Below are positions 18,603-27,864 of a stretch of DNA of 64,000 bases, piece by piece (position 1 is the first letter of the stretch; every line of letters begins with the position of its first letter). The position numbers and the translations under genes were made by a program. The notes below the pieces were generated by a model, which searched no databases, was not told where the DNA came from, and saw nothing but the letters and a program-made list of their open reading frames with translations. This DNA is from Bordetella parapertussis (lineage in GTDB: Bacteria; Pseudomonadota; Gammaproteobacteria; Burkholderiales; Burkholderiaceae_B): assembly GCA_945897365.1 (NCBI GenBank), contig CAMDFD010000003.1:124001-188000 (forward strand), given 5' to 3'.

Positions 18603-19501
18603 GTCATCCAGTCTTGATTGCGTCGGGGCAACAGGGTATGCCACCAGCGCTGTTGAGGGGCCGTTAGGCTGACTGTTCTGCGTTCACCCACGAGTGTGAT
18701 GGTTGCTTGCGCCGGTAAGGCTTCCAGATAATGAGAAAGAGCTTGGAGTTGTGCGATCCAGCTCGCCCAATCCGACTCTAAAAATGACTTAGTTAGCTTG
18801 TCATAATGGATCTGTGTCGAATCTTGATCAAGCGCTTTCCAACCCCTTGACCCTCCATAAAGCCACAAACTATTGATTGGCTCGAGTCCTCGTTCGGCTC
18901 TTTGCTCATTAACGGGGTGGTGATGCCAAACCATTTGTATTTCATTAAGCAGTTTTCGCCAAGCTTTCATTGAGTCATCTTGTGGCCACCAATCCGATAC
19001 AGACAAGAGAGAAACCGCCGCCGGTGTGATTGAGGTCAAGCGTGCTTCTTGGGCAAGCCAAACCCGCCAGCGACCATCAGCAATGGGCAAGGCTGATATC
19101 TCAGTATCGGTCCAAAGAGGCTTGACTGCCTCGAATAACGCGTTAGCGTGTTCAGCATTTAAATGAAGTGACTCAGGAAAGGCGAGTTTGGCACCCTCGC
19201 GACCGATTGCGACAGAACAGAGATCAGCCACCCAGACCTGCTCGTTTGGTGCTGAGATGCCAGCCCTGAGCGGACCCAAACCACTGCTCAGGGTCTGCCC
19301 AGGAGGCGCGACAAATCCACGCGCGGAAAGCGCTAGAAACTCTTGCGCTGTGCAGCCTGTTTCCTCTGGCGGGCACTTCCTCTCGGCAGCGATGTTTCGG
19401 TTCAGGCGTTCAACCAATACGGGACAATGCTCCCGCAAGTGGGGAGCAAGATCTGGGGCGACGTTTTGGGGCGGCAATGCGCCGTTGATAATCAGATGCA
19501 T
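18581..19501 (-). CDS. RpfE-type conserved protein
   Basis: The 306-residue protein has no signal peptide and no classical enzymatic motif. It shows the NSLWLYGGSRG motif seen in the RpfE/COG4255 family, often labelled cofactor-independent phosphoglycerate mutase-like, and a Trp-rich C terminus. As I recall, in Xanthomonas rpfE also neighbours recJ, prfB and lysS, and the same order here supports the assignment. No biochemical role is established for the family, and the phosphoglycerate mutase label should be treated with caution. Its 3' end overlaps recJ by 22 bases, so the two are probably translated together. It is divergent from lolC. Confidence 0.65.
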   Translation of the reverse strand: MHLIINGALPPQNVAPDLAPHLREHCPVLVERLNRNIAAERKCPPEETGCTAQEFLALSARGFVAPPGQTLSSGLGPLRAGISAPNEQVWVADLCSVAIGREGAKLAFPESLHLNAEHANALFEAVKPLWTDTEISALPIADGRWRVWLAQEARLTSITPAAVSLLSVSDWWPQDDSMKAWRKLLNEIQMVWHHHPVNEQRAERGLEPINSLWLYGGSRGWKALDQDSTQIHYDKLTKSFLESDWASWIAQLQALSHYLEALPAQATITLVGERRTVSLTAPQQRWWHTLLPRRNQDWMTWWTRQN

Positions 19502-19558
19502 AGATTGAATTGTAGTGGGAGGAGTGCCTTGATGGGGGTTTGATGCGATAATGCTCGG

Positions 19559-20839
19559 GTGTTTAAACTACCCTACGAACTCTGGATTGGCGCCCGCTAC
19601 GCGGGCTTGACGCGTTCTCGTGCCCGAGGCGGAAAACGTGACGGCTTTGTCTCGTTTGTCGCAGGGACTTCGATGGTTGGAATCGCGCTTGGCGTAGCGG
19701 CATTGATCGTCGTGTTGTCGGTCATGAACGGTTTTCAAAAAGAAGTACGAGACCGTATGTTGTCGGTTTTACCGCACATCGAAATTTATGTTCCTGGTGT
19801 CGAACCGCTCAAGGTACTTGATGAATGGTCCGAGCTAGCTAAACAGGCGCGTCAATCACCCCAGGTGACCGGTGCCGCGCCTTTCGTCGCAGCGCAGGCG
19901 ATGCTGATGCGTGGGCAAGAATTGCGCGGGATTCAGGTGAGGGGCATTGACCCCCTCGCTGAAAAACAAGTCTCCGATGCGGGGAGTCAAATGGTCAGAG
20001 GCAAAATGACGGATCTTAAGCCCGGATCATTTGGCATCGTTCTAGGACAAGAGCTCGCTGATTTATTACAGGTCAGGATCGGGCAGACCGTCATGATGCT
20101 TGCCCCCGCTGCCAATATCAGTCCCGCAGGCTTTACGCCGAGAATGCGTCAATTTACCTTGGTGGGTACTTTTCGCTCGGGTCATTATGAGTATGACTCT
20201 TCGCTTGCTTTCGTGGACGCCACGGATGCTGCCAACATGTTTAGGGATGGTGGCATGGCGGGGGTCCGCTTGCGTGTCACGGACATGCATCGCGCACCCG
20301 AAATCGCTCAGTCTCTCATTTCCCTTCTTCCTCAAAACGTTGCGATTGCTGACTGGTCTCGCAACAATAGGACTTGGTTTGCTGCTGTTCAGACAGAAAA
20401 ACGCATGATGTTTTTGATTTTGACCTTGATCGTAGCGGTGGCCGCTTTCAATTTATTGTCTTCACTTGTCATGGCCGTTAAGGACAAACAGTCTGACATC
20501 GCTATTTTGCGAAGTTTTGGTTCTACCCCCGGCGAAATTGCGCGTATATTTCTTGTCCAAGGGGCTTTAATCGGCATGATCGGTACGCTGTTGGGTGTGA
20601 TGGGCGGAACGGCGATCGCCTTTAATGTTGACGTCCTTGTTCCCGCGATTGAGCGCATGATCGGTGCTCAATTTTTACCTCGTGAAATTTATTTCATCAA
20701 CGCCTTGCCCTCGGATCCCCAGCTTTCCGACATCACTACCATTGGTGTGACCTCATTGATCATGTCGTTGCTTGCGACCTTGTATCCAAGTTGGCGCGCC
20801 TCGCGACTCCAGCCTGCGGAGGTCTTACGTCATGACTGA
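19559..20839 (+). CDS. lolC: Lipoprotein-releasing ABC transporter permease (LolC/LolE family)
   Basis: This inner-membrane permease works with the ATPase LolD to release outer-membrane lipoproteins to the carrier LolA. The 426 residues carry one transmembrane helix near the N terminus (about 31-55, VAGTSMVGIALGVAAL), a large periplasmic domain, and three helices in the C-terminal half (from about 275, 320 and 380). Start is GTG 19559; no in-frame ATG is available. Only one permease gene accompanies lolD here, so the complex may be a homodimer as in LolF-type systems, unless a second permease lies elsewhere. It overlaps lolD by eight bases. Confidence 0.93.
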   Translation: MFKLPYELWIGARYAGLTRSRARGGKRDGFVSFVAGTSMVGIALGVAALIVVLSVMNGFQKEVRDRMLSVLPHIEIYVPGVEPLKVLDEWSELAKQARQSPQVTGAAPFVAAQAMLMRGQELRGIQVRGIDPLAEKQVSDAGSQMVRGKMTDLKPGSFGIVLGQELADLLQVRIGQTVMMLAPAANISPAGFTPRMRQFTLVGTFRSGHYEYDSSLAFVDATDAANMFRDGGMAGVRLRVTDMHRAPEIAQSLISLLPQNVAIADWSRNNRTWFAAVQTEKRMMFLILTLIVAVAAFNLLSSLVMAVKDKQSDIAILRSFGSTPGEIARIFLVQGALIGMIGTLLGVMGGTAIAFNVDVLVPAIERMIGAQFLPREIYFINALPSDPQLSDITTIGVTSLIMSLLATLYPSWRASRLQPAEVLRHD

Positions 20840-21515
20840 TTTTGCACTACAAGCTCAACACATATCCAAACATTACGATGATGGAAACACCAGAATCGAT
20901 GTATTGTGTGACGTGAGCTTGGGCATCGCCAGAGGAGAGTTGGTGGCCGTGATCGGCGCCTCGGGTTCAGGAAAAAGCACGCTGTTGCACGCGCTTGGCT
21001 TGTTAGACATGCCGAGTTCAGGTTCCATTATGGTCGCTGGTCAGACCTCCGAAGGGTTGAGCGAGTCTGCACGTAGCCGTTTACGGAATCGCGAAATTGG
21101 TTTTGTTTACCAGTTTCATCACCTATTACCTGAATTTACTGCCCTCGATAATGTAGCCATGCCACTTATTGTGCGTCGTGAAACGAGAGATTTCGCGCGC
21201 AAGCAAGCTCTTAAGGTTTTAGAGATGGTGGGTTTATCAGCGCGCACCACGCATTATCCCGGTCAGCTGTCTGGTGGCGAACGCCAGCGCGTCGCTCTTG
21301 CGCGTGCGTTGGTTACGCGGCCCGCTTGTGTCCTTGCTGACGAACCAACAGGCAATCTGGATCGTCACACGGCCCATCAGATGTTCAAACTTTTAAAGCA
21401 GGTGAATACTGAGTCAAACACGGCATTTTTAATCGTGACGCATGACTCCGAGTTGGCTGCGCTCGCAGATCGACGTTTGCATATGGATGCAGGGCGACTG
21501 GTCGATGCGCTTTGA
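20832..21515 (+). CDS. lolD: Lipoprotein-releasing ABC transporter ATPase LolD
   Basis: LolD powers lipoprotein release from the inner membrane. Walker A is GASGSGKS at 42-49, the Q-loop region is FVYQFHHLLPEF, the signature is LSGGERQRVALARAL, and Walker B is CVLADEPTGNLD. I take ATG 20832 (MTDFALQAQ), which lies eight bases inside the lolC end and gives 227 residues. The gene in turn overlaps tatD by 11 bases, so lolC-lolD-tatD form one translationally coupled operon. Confidence 0.97.
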   Translation: MTDFALQAQHISKHYDDGNTRIDVLCDVSLGIARGELVAVIGASGSGKSTLLHALGLLDMPSSGSIMVAGQTSEGLSESARSRLRNREIGFVYQFHHLLPEFTALDNVAMPLIVRRETRDFARKQALKVLEMVGLSARTTHYPGQLSGGERQRVALARALVTRPACVLADEPTGNLDRHTAHQMFKLLKQVNTESNTAFLIVTHDSELAALADRRLHMDAGRLVDAL

Positions 21516-22320
21516 CACACATTGTCATCTTGATGCCAAAGAGTTCGACTTAGATCGTCAAGACGTAATCGATCGCGCTCAACAAGCGAATATCTCTGCG
21601 ATTGTCATCCCCTCAGTCGAATATGCGAATTTTGAACAGGTCAGAGTCCTGGCGCACGATTTTCCCCAAGGTTTTTATGCGCTTGGGATCCATCCCATGT
21701 ATGTGCAGTACGCCTCCATGCAGGATTTGGATCATCTCCACGATGCGCTGAGCAAATATCAGGACGATCCAAAGCTATTGGCCATTGGGGAGATCGGTCT
21801 CGATTTTTTTGTTTCTGAAATCTCAACAGGTGCTGAGCGCGCAAAACAAGAATATTTTTATGAGACACAACTTTCACTCGCGTGCGAATTTAATTTACCT
21901 GTGATTTTGCATGTCAGACGCTCACAGGATGTCATTCTCAAGTATTTGCGTCGTAGCGCAGTACGTGGAGGGATTGCGCATGCCTTTAATGGCAGCCTGC
22001 AACAAGCCAAGCAGTTTGTTGAACAAGGTTTTGCACTTGGTTTTGGGGGTGCGATGACCTATCCGCGTGCGTTACAAATCCGTCGCTTGGCTGCGGAGTT
22101 ACCTCTTAGCGCGATTGTTTTAGAAACGGACGCACCAGATATTGCACCCGCCTGGTTACATGACAATCGCCGCAACGAGCCTGACCAGGTCGTGCAGATT
22201 GCGCAAACGCTCGCTCAACTCCGAGGGGTATCGGAGCAACTTGTGTTCGATGAAACTGCCAGCACAGCAATGCGAGTCTTGCCAGGATTGGCGAGACTCG
22301 CTGTAAAAGCAAGCGCTTGA
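21505..22320 (+). CDS. tatD: TatD family metal-dependent deoxyribonuclease
   Basis: The 271-residue TIM-barrel hydrolase shows all the TatD signatures: THCHLD at residues 5-10 (metal ligands His6 and His8), EIGLDFF, HVRRSQ, HAFNGSLQQA and ETDAPDIAP. TatD proteins are cytoplasmic 3'-5' exonucleases for DNA or RNA with roles in repair; despite the name they are not needed for Tat export. ATG 21505 gives the proper N terminus. It is coupled to lolD by overlap. The following gene is convergent, and the two stops are two bases apart. Confidence 0.94.
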   Translation: MRFDTHCHLDAKEFDLDRQDVIDRAQQANISAIVIPSVEYANFEQVRVLAHDFPQGFYALGIHPMYVQYASMQDLDHLHDALSKYQDDPKLLAIGEIGLDFFVSEISTGAERAKQEYFYETQLSLACEFNLPVILHVRRSQDVILKYLRRSAVRGGIAHAFNGSLQQAKQFVEQGFALGFGGAMTYPRALQIRRLAAELPLSAIVLETDAPDIAPAWLHDNRRNEPDQVVQIAQTLAQLRGVSEQLVFDETASTAMRVLPGLARLAVKASA

Positions 22321-22321
22321 G

Positions 22322-22729
22322 TTAACCTGCTTGGTGACAGTTTTGTTGCTGACGTCCACCCGGATGAGCGGGCATCGATATCCCTTTTTCTTGGGCGCGC
22401 TTTTGCATTTCTGTACGCATGCTCGTGCGTAATGCTTGACGCTCCTCCGGTGTCTGAGCTGCTTGCATCTTGGAGCGCATTTCCGTGCGTTCCTCGGGCG
22501 TCATCAGTTTGCTCATCTCTGAGCGCTGGCCTTTCATTCCGTGATCCATACCTTTATGCATGCCACGACCTTGACCCGAGCCTGAGCCTGTTGCGGGAGT
22601 GTTAGCAGACGGAGGTGTTGAGACATCGTTAGGTTGAGCTGCGTTTGGTTGAGCGTTAGCGCTGGCAAAGACTAATGTGGTGCTCAGTGCGAGCAAAATC
22701 GTTGTGGCTAAGTTGCGTGAGCTTTTCAT
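22322..22729 (-). CDS. Small secreted TPEER-repeat protein, possibly Spy-like
   Basis: The 135-residue product has a clear signal peptide with a likely cleavage after residue 26 (SANA-QPN), so the mature protein is periplasmic. A Pro/Thr/Ser/Gly linker is followed by a Met-, His- and Gly-rich stretch (GMHKGMDHGMKGQ) and a basic helical part with two TPEER repeats. TPEER and the Met/Gln-rich helices resemble the LTXXQ motif of Spy/CpxP periplasmic proteins, and the Met/His stretch could bind metal. Both are inferences, and the protein is not a recognised family member. It is divergent from an OmpR/EnvZ-type pair, a common place for a target gene of such a system. Confidence 0.6.
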   Translation of the reverse strand: MKSSRNLATTILLALSTTLVFASANAQPNAAQPNDVSTPPSANTPATGSGSGQGRGMHKGMDHGMKGQRSEMSKLMTPEERTEMRSKMQAAQTPEERQALRTSMRTEMQKRAQEKGISMPAHPGGRQQQNCHQAG

Positions 22730-22847
22730 GAAGTATTTCCTTTTGAGATGTCGTCACCGCTCAGATGGATTCTGTTCAGCGGATACGTCACATTGAATCA
22801 GGTCAAACATGATTTTTTATGTCGCTTCACATTGTTTTTGTAACGTT

Positions 22848-22875
22848 TTGACGGAAAATGGTCGTTTGATACATT
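22848..22875 (+). promoter_or_regulatory. Candidate promoter of the two-component operon
   Basis: TTGACG (5 of 6 matches) and TACATT (4 of 6) are spaced by 16 bases, ending 51 bases before the response-regulator ATG. GAGGGAG at about 22911-22917 is the ribosome-binding site. The other side of this 197-base region must hold the promoter of the divergent secreted-protein gene, which I could not identify. Confidence 0.4.
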
Positions 22876-22926
22876 GCAATACAATTAAGTCACCTGTATC
22901 ACTATTCTCGAGGGAGTCAGAGTGGC

Positions 22927-23655
22927 ATGATGAATCCCATGGATCACATTCTTATTGTTGACGATGATCGCGATATCAGGGACTTGCTGAGCGAATATCT
23001 ACAAAAACAGGGGTACCGTACCAGCGTCGCAGCGGATGGTCGTGCCATGCGCAACATGATGTCTCGTGCTGATCCCGACTTAATTATTCTGGATCTCATG
23101 CTGCCTGGCGAAGACGGGCTGATGTTGTGTCGTGAAATTAGAGCAAAGTCTGATACTCCGATTTTGATGCTGACGGCCCGAGGCGACGAAGTCGATCGAA
23201 TTGTTGGTTTAGAAATGGGTGCGGACGACTATTTGGCAAAGCCCTTCAGTCCTAGGGAGTTGGTGGCAAGGATCAAGAGCATTCTGCGTCGTTCTCGTGC
23301 CTTGCCAGCGAATCTAAAACCTGACCAAGCAAAGCTGTTTCATTTTGCTGGATGGACGTTGGATATCAAAACAAGAAACTTGCTTTCCCCTGAGGGGGTA
23401 TCGATTGCCTTGAGTGGTACGGATTTCAAATTATTACGAATTTTTCTTGATCATCCTAATCGTGTACTGAATCGAGACCAGTTGATTGACCTGACACAAT
23501 CGCGTGACGCGGGTCCCTTTGACCGTAGCATTGATCTTCAAGTGAGCCGTTTGAGACGACGCTTAAATGATCCTCCGAAAGAGCCTGCAATCATCAAAAC
23601 GGCACGTGGTGAAGGTTATGTATTCGCGGCTGAAGTCATCATGGAAAACGAATGA
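22927..23655 (+). CDS. OmpR-family response regulator
   Basis: The 242-residue cytoplasmic regulator has a receiver domain (about 6-120) with acidic pocket residues in VDDDRD, phosphoacceptor Asp56 (LIILDLMLPGEDG) and Lys105 (YLAKPFSPRE), followed by a winged-helix DNA-binding domain (about 140-235, DLQVSRLRRRL recognition helix, GEGYVF wing). It overlaps the kinase gene through ATGA, so the two form a pair. The signal and targets are unknown; the divergent small secreted protein is the obvious candidate target. Confidence 0.94.
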   Translation: MMNPMDHILIVDDDRDIRDLLSEYLQKQGYRTSVAADGRAMRNMMSRADPDLIILDLMLPGEDGLMLCREIRAKSDTPILMLTARGDEVDRIVGLEMGADDYLAKPFSPRELVARIKSILRRSRALPANLKPDQAKLFHFAGWTLDIKTRNLLSPEGVSIALSGTDFKLLRIFLDHPNRVLNRDQLIDLTQSRDAGPFDRSIDLQVSRLRRRLNDPPKEPAIIKTARGEGYVFAAEVIMENE

Positions 23656-25103
23656 AATTTTTGCCGCGCTCATTATTTAGCCGTTTGGTGATCGTATTTT
23701 TATTAGGTCTGATTGTTGCACAAGGTATCAGTCTGACGGTTGTTTTGCATGATCGAGGAGAGTTTTTATCCCGCATTAGTGGTGTCCAATCGGTAAGGCG
23801 TATCGCGGATACGGTCATTCTGTTTGACACCGTCAATATATCTGAGCGGCAACGCCTGGTAAAGCTTCTGAGCTCACCCATGATGCGAATTTCGCTCAGT
23901 CCAGTGGCACCTTCTTTATCAACCCCAGTGCAACCTGTCGCGAGTGAATCCACCCAGTCTGTTCTTTTTGCTTCGATATTACGTAGAGCGCTTGGCCGAG
24001 ATCGTGAGATACGATTGGTTGTGCTGGAGCCAGCGGGTGTTTCACGTTTGAACGAAAGTGTTTGGCAGCCAGGCATGATGCATAGTCGAAACCATGACGC
24101 TGATATTGCCAATCCGCAGACTCCCTCGGCAAGACGTTACCGTGCTGGCCTCACTTCATCGGTTCTCGTTCAGATAAGACTTGATGACGGATACTGGGTA
24201 AGCTTTGATTCACAACTTCAACCTGAGGCCTGGACTTGGCCTTACAGGGCTTTACTGAGCGCGCTTATATTATTGATTGCCGTATTGATGCTTGCGATTG
24301 TCGGCGTTCGTTGGATCACAAAACCGCTCAAACAATTCTCGATGGCCGCCATTGAATTAGGTAAAAATATTGATCGACCTCCATTGCTCGAAAAAGGACC
24401 TCTCGAAGTGGTGCAAGCCGCTCGTGCATTAAATGGCATGCAGGCTAAACTATCGCGCTATTTGCACGATCGGACTCGCATTCTTGCAGCGATGTCGCAT
24501 GACTTGAAAACACCAATTACCCGATTAAGGCTTAGAGCAGAACTGCTTGACGATGAGCCGATTCGTAAAAAATTTATCCGTGATTTATCTGAACTCGAGG
24601 ATATGGTGACGGATACGCTCTCTTTTATGCGTGGATTGGAAACGACCGAACCATTAAAGCGCTTGGACATCAACGCTTTGCTAGAAAGCTTACAAGACGA
24701 TGCTAAGGAGGGAGGGCAGACCATTCAAATCAATGGTCGGACAACAAGCCCATTTTTATGTCGACCTCAATCTATCAAGAGATGTCTTTCCAATTTGATA
24801 GAAAATGCAATTAAGTACGGAGGTGTAGCGCGAGTCAGTGTGATTCAACGATCAGATGCGTTGCATATCGTGGTGAGTGACGACGGGCCTGGTGTACCTG
24901 CTGAGGAGCTTGAGCGTTTGTTTGAGCCATTTTATCGGCTCGAATCATCGCGAAATCGTGATCATGGTGGTACTGGTTTGGGCTTGACCATTGCTCGAAG
25001 CATCGCCGAGCAGCACGGTGGATCACTCATTTTAAAAAATGGCGACGCTCAAGGTCTCGAGTGCCATCTTGATCTTCCTTTCATAAGTAATTTTCCTCAC
25101 TGA
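23652..25103 (+). CDS. Sensor histidine kinase (EnvZ-like)
   Basis: The 483-residue inner-membrane kinase has a transmembrane helix at about 10-31, a periplasmic domain of about 160 residues, a second helix at about 196-218, a HAMP linker, a HisKA dimerisation domain with phosphoacceptor His283 (MSHDLKTPITRLRLR), and a HATPase domain with N box NLIENAIKYGG, G1 box SDDGPGVP and G2 box GGTGLGLTIA. The DLKTPITRLRLR wording is typical of the EnvZ/RstB group. It pairs with the regulator just upstream. The periplasmic domain shows no recognised ligand-binding motif, so the stimulus cannot be named. Confidence 0.93.
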   Translation: MKFLPRSLFSRLVIVFLLGLIVAQGISLTVVLHDRGEFLSRISGVQSVRRIADTVILFDTVNISERQRLVKLLSSPMMRISLSPVAPSLSTPVQPVASESTQSVLFASILRRALGRDREIRLVVLEPAGVSRLNESVWQPGMMHSRNHDADIANPQTPSARRYRAGLTSSVLVQIRLDDGYWVSFDSQLQPEAWTWPYRALLSALILLIAVLMLAIVGVRWITKPLKQFSMAAIELGKNIDRPPLLEKGPLEVVQAARALNGMQAKLSRYLHDRTRILAAMSHDLKTPITRLRLRAELLDDEPIRKKFIRDLSELEDMVTDTLSFMRGLETTEPLKRLDINALLESLQDDAKEGGQTIQINGRTTSPFLCRPQSIKRCLSNLIENAIKYGGVARVSVIQRSDALHIVVSDDGPGVPAEELERLFEPFYRLESSRNRDHGGTGLGLTIARSIAEQHGGSLILKNGDAQGLECHLDLPFISNFPH

Positions 25104-25172
25104 TATTTTTGTTTTTTAGAAGCTTCCTATCAGCAATGGTGTTGCACTATTCAGTGTTTCACCGGAGATCAG

Positions 25173-27722
25173 ATGGGCAGACTGATTGCGCTCTCAATCG
25201 TCGCAGCGGCCGTATATTTACAGACCTTACCGGTACTTCCTGAAAGGTTAATCCTTTTGGGTTTGTCTGCCTTGTGTGTTGTATGGGGCGTCATCCTATT
25301 TTTATTGTTTCGTGTTTGCTCAAACAAATGGTTTGTACTCTTTGCTCGTGTTTCAGTTATGCTCTGTGCCTTCATATTGTCTCTGACATGGTCATGCTGG
25401 CGCGCTGAGCTCCGTTTGAGCGACCGGCTCTCTGCCGAACAAGAAAATGTTGTGAGTCGCATCACTTTTCTCGTCAACGGTTTGGTTCAAGACCAAGGTG
25501 ATAGTCTGCGCTTTGAGGCAATCGTGCAGTCAGAGCCACAAAATAATGTGCTTGTCTCAGGAATTCCCCGGAATATTCAAGTGGTTTGGCACAAATCACT
25601 TCCTGAACAAAAGACGCTGGAGGTCAGGCCAGGTCAACAATGGCGAGCCGCATTGATCTTTAAACGTCCTCGTGGCGCATTGAATCCACATGGTTTTGAT
25701 TATGAGGCGCACCTTTTAAGTCGAAATATTAGAGCGATCGGACGCGTTCGAGGTCGTCCCGTGCTATTGAGCGAGGATGCATTTCACTCAATGCCAGTGA
25801 TGGTATCTCTTGCTCGTCAACACCTTCGCAGCGCGATGCGCCGACATGTAGGTGAAATGACCTACGGTGCAGTCTTGATTGCTCTGGCAATAGGGGATCA
25901 GGATAGTGTCAAAACTGAACACTGGAATATTTTCAATAAAACGGGAATTACTCATCTAGTCTCAATCAGTGGTTCACATGTGACCATGCTGGCCGCTTTT
26001 GGCGGTCTTTCAATGTTGTGGTTTTGGAAACGAATGCGCTGGCGCGATCGGGCGCTTGGCGAGCATATCCCCGCAAAAGTTATGGCGGGTGCCGCAGCAC
26101 TCGGTGTCGCCTGGCTCTATTGTTTACTTGCGGGTTGGGGCGTGCCTGCACGAAGAACATTTTTTATGTTGCTAGTTTCAGGGCTTGCAATGATGGCGCG
26201 ACTGCCGATCAATGCTTCTAGCATTTTGTGTTTAGCTGCCGCAGTGGTCACAGTGATTGATCCTTGGTCGCCCGTTTCATCAGGATTCTGGCTTTCATTT
26301 GGTGCTGTCGCCATATTGTTCTTTGTGGGATCTCAGGCGGAGTCTGTTCCAACAGGGCTGGTGTTACCGGGCGTACGGTTATGGCAAATACTCAAAGAGT
26401 CAGCTCGATTGCAATGGCTCATCACGCTGGCCATGTTGCCTGCCTTGGCTTTTCTATTTCAACAGGTTTCAATTTCATCTCCGCTCGCCAACGCGGTTGC
26501 CATTCCTGTTGTCACATTTATCGTGACACCGTTCGCACTTTTGACGGCGCTGATTTCGTGTGTGCCTGGCCTGTCGGCGGTAGCGTCTATGACTGCATGG
26601 ATCGCACATGTCGCCTTTGAGGGATGCATGATTCCTGTTAGTTGGCTTGCGCATGCTGCTTGGTCATCTTTTGCGGTGGCAGCGATGCCTTTATGGTCTT
26701 TAGTTCTCAGTGTCTTGGGTATATGTTGGGCCTTACAACCTCCTGGCGTTCCATTACGATGGGTGGGGTGGACGCTGCTATTGCCCGCTTTATCTTGGCA
26801 GCCCAAGCAAATGCCCTATGGAGGGTGGTGGTTGTCCGCGTTAGATGTTGGACAAGGTAGCGCCATCTTGTTGCAAACTCGCCATCATGCGTTGTTATTC
26901 GATACGGGGCCTAAAGTGGGGTCGACAGATGCAGGGCAACGTGTCGTGATCCCTGTGATGCGTGCTTTGGGTGTCAGGAAACTGGATGCGTTGGTGGTCT
27001 CTCATTCAGACATTGATCATGCGGGTGGCTTGCTCGGGCTTTTGAACGAGGTTTCGGTCCAACATGTATTTTCCAGCTTCAATTTGGAGAGTTGGCTTTT
27101 AAAGTATAAGCAGAGCGCATCAACTGTAGCCAATCGACCCCGACCCAACGCGATATCCTCATGTGTGGCTGGCTATGACTGGGAATGGGATGGTGTTAGA
27201 TTTAGCTTTCTCCATCCCCAAGACGAAACTTCTGATACGTTTAAAAGCCAGAACTTATCACAACAAAAGAAAAAAGTGCGTACAAATACACAAAGTTGTG
27301 TTTTACACATACACGGAAACCATCATTCAGCGTTGCTGACTGGGGATATTGGCATCAAGCAAGAAGAGGAAATATTGCAGCGACTTAATACACCGCTTGC
27401 GACGCCTGCAGATTTGGCCCTGACGAATAACGCAAGTCGCTCTTTTGCCGACGTCGTGTTGGTAGGTCATCATGGGTCGCTGACATCATCATCGGAATCA
27501 TTTGTCCGTTTTTCAGGCGCATCGCACGCGATTGTTCAAGTGGGATATCTCAATCGATTTTCGCATCCGGCGCAGGATGTGCAGCAGCGATGGTTAAACG
27601 CGCGCGCCCGCTTTTGGCGTACCGATATTCATGGGGCTGTCACAGTTCAATCAAGTTTAGAGGGCTTGAAAGTTCAGTCCGAATCATTTCGTCGAAAGCG
27701 CTATTGGCATGAAAGGGATTAA
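25173..27722 (+). CDS. comEC: DNA uptake channel protein ComEC/Rec2
   Basis: ComEC forms the inner-membrane channel that brings single-stranded DNA into the cytoplasm during natural transformation. The 849 residues show an N-terminal hydrophobic pair and soluble OB-like domain, a central polytopic Competence domain (about 240-530, with ITHLVSISGSHVTML), and a C-terminal metallo-beta-lactamase domain (about 550-820) with LDVGQGSAIL, VSHSDIDHAGG and GHHGS. All metal-ligand motifs are intact, which suggests a functional enzyme. No other competence gene is in the window. Confidence 0.96.
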   Translation: MGRLIALSIVAAAVYLQTLPVLPERLILLGLSALCVVWGVILFLLFRVCSNKWFVLFARVSVMLCAFILSLTWSCWRAELRLSDRLSAEQENVVSRITFLVNGLVQDQGDSLRFEAIVQSEPQNNVLVSGIPRNIQVVWHKSLPEQKTLEVRPGQQWRAALIFKRPRGALNPHGFDYEAHLLSRNIRAIGRVRGRPVLLSEDAFHSMPVMVSLARQHLRSAMRRHVGEMTYGAVLIALAIGDQDSVKTEHWNIFNKTGITHLVSISGSHVTMLAAFGGLSMLWFWKRMRWRDRALGEHIPAKVMAGAAALGVAWLYCLLAGWGVPARRTFFMLLVSGLAMMARLPINASSILCLAAAVVTVIDPWSPVSSGFWLSFGAVAILFFVGSQAESVPTGLVLPGVRLWQILKESARLQWLITLAMLPALAFLFQQVSISSPLANAVAIPVVTFIVTPFALLTALISCVPGLSAVASMTAWIAHVAFEGCMIPVSWLAHAAWSSFAVAAMPLWSLVLSVLGICWALQPPGVPLRWVGWTLLLPALSWQPKQMPYGGWWLSALDVGQGSAILLQTRHHALLFDTGPKVGSTDAGQRVVIPVMRALGVRKLDALVVSHSDIDHAGGLLGLLNEVSVQHVFSSFNLESWLLKYKQSASTVANRPRPNAISSCVAGYDWEWDGVRFSFLHPQDETSDTFKSQNLSQQKKKVRTNTQSCVLHIHGNHHSALLTGDIGIKQEEEILQRLNTPLATPADLALTNNASRSFADVVLVGHHGSLTSSSESFVRFSGASHAIVQVGYLNRFSHPAQDVQQRWLNARARFWRTDIHGAVTVQSSLEGLKVQSESFRRKRYWHERD

Positions 27723-27864
27723 GCCTTTTTAAAGCGATATTTAAAAAAATTTTAGTGATTTTCGGATATTTAAAACAAACTCGGAGTAAAGTAGTGTTCA
27801 ACTCGCCTAGCTTCTTATGTTTGGAGTGGGCCAGTGTCAATAAAAGCTAAATGGAGATATAAAA

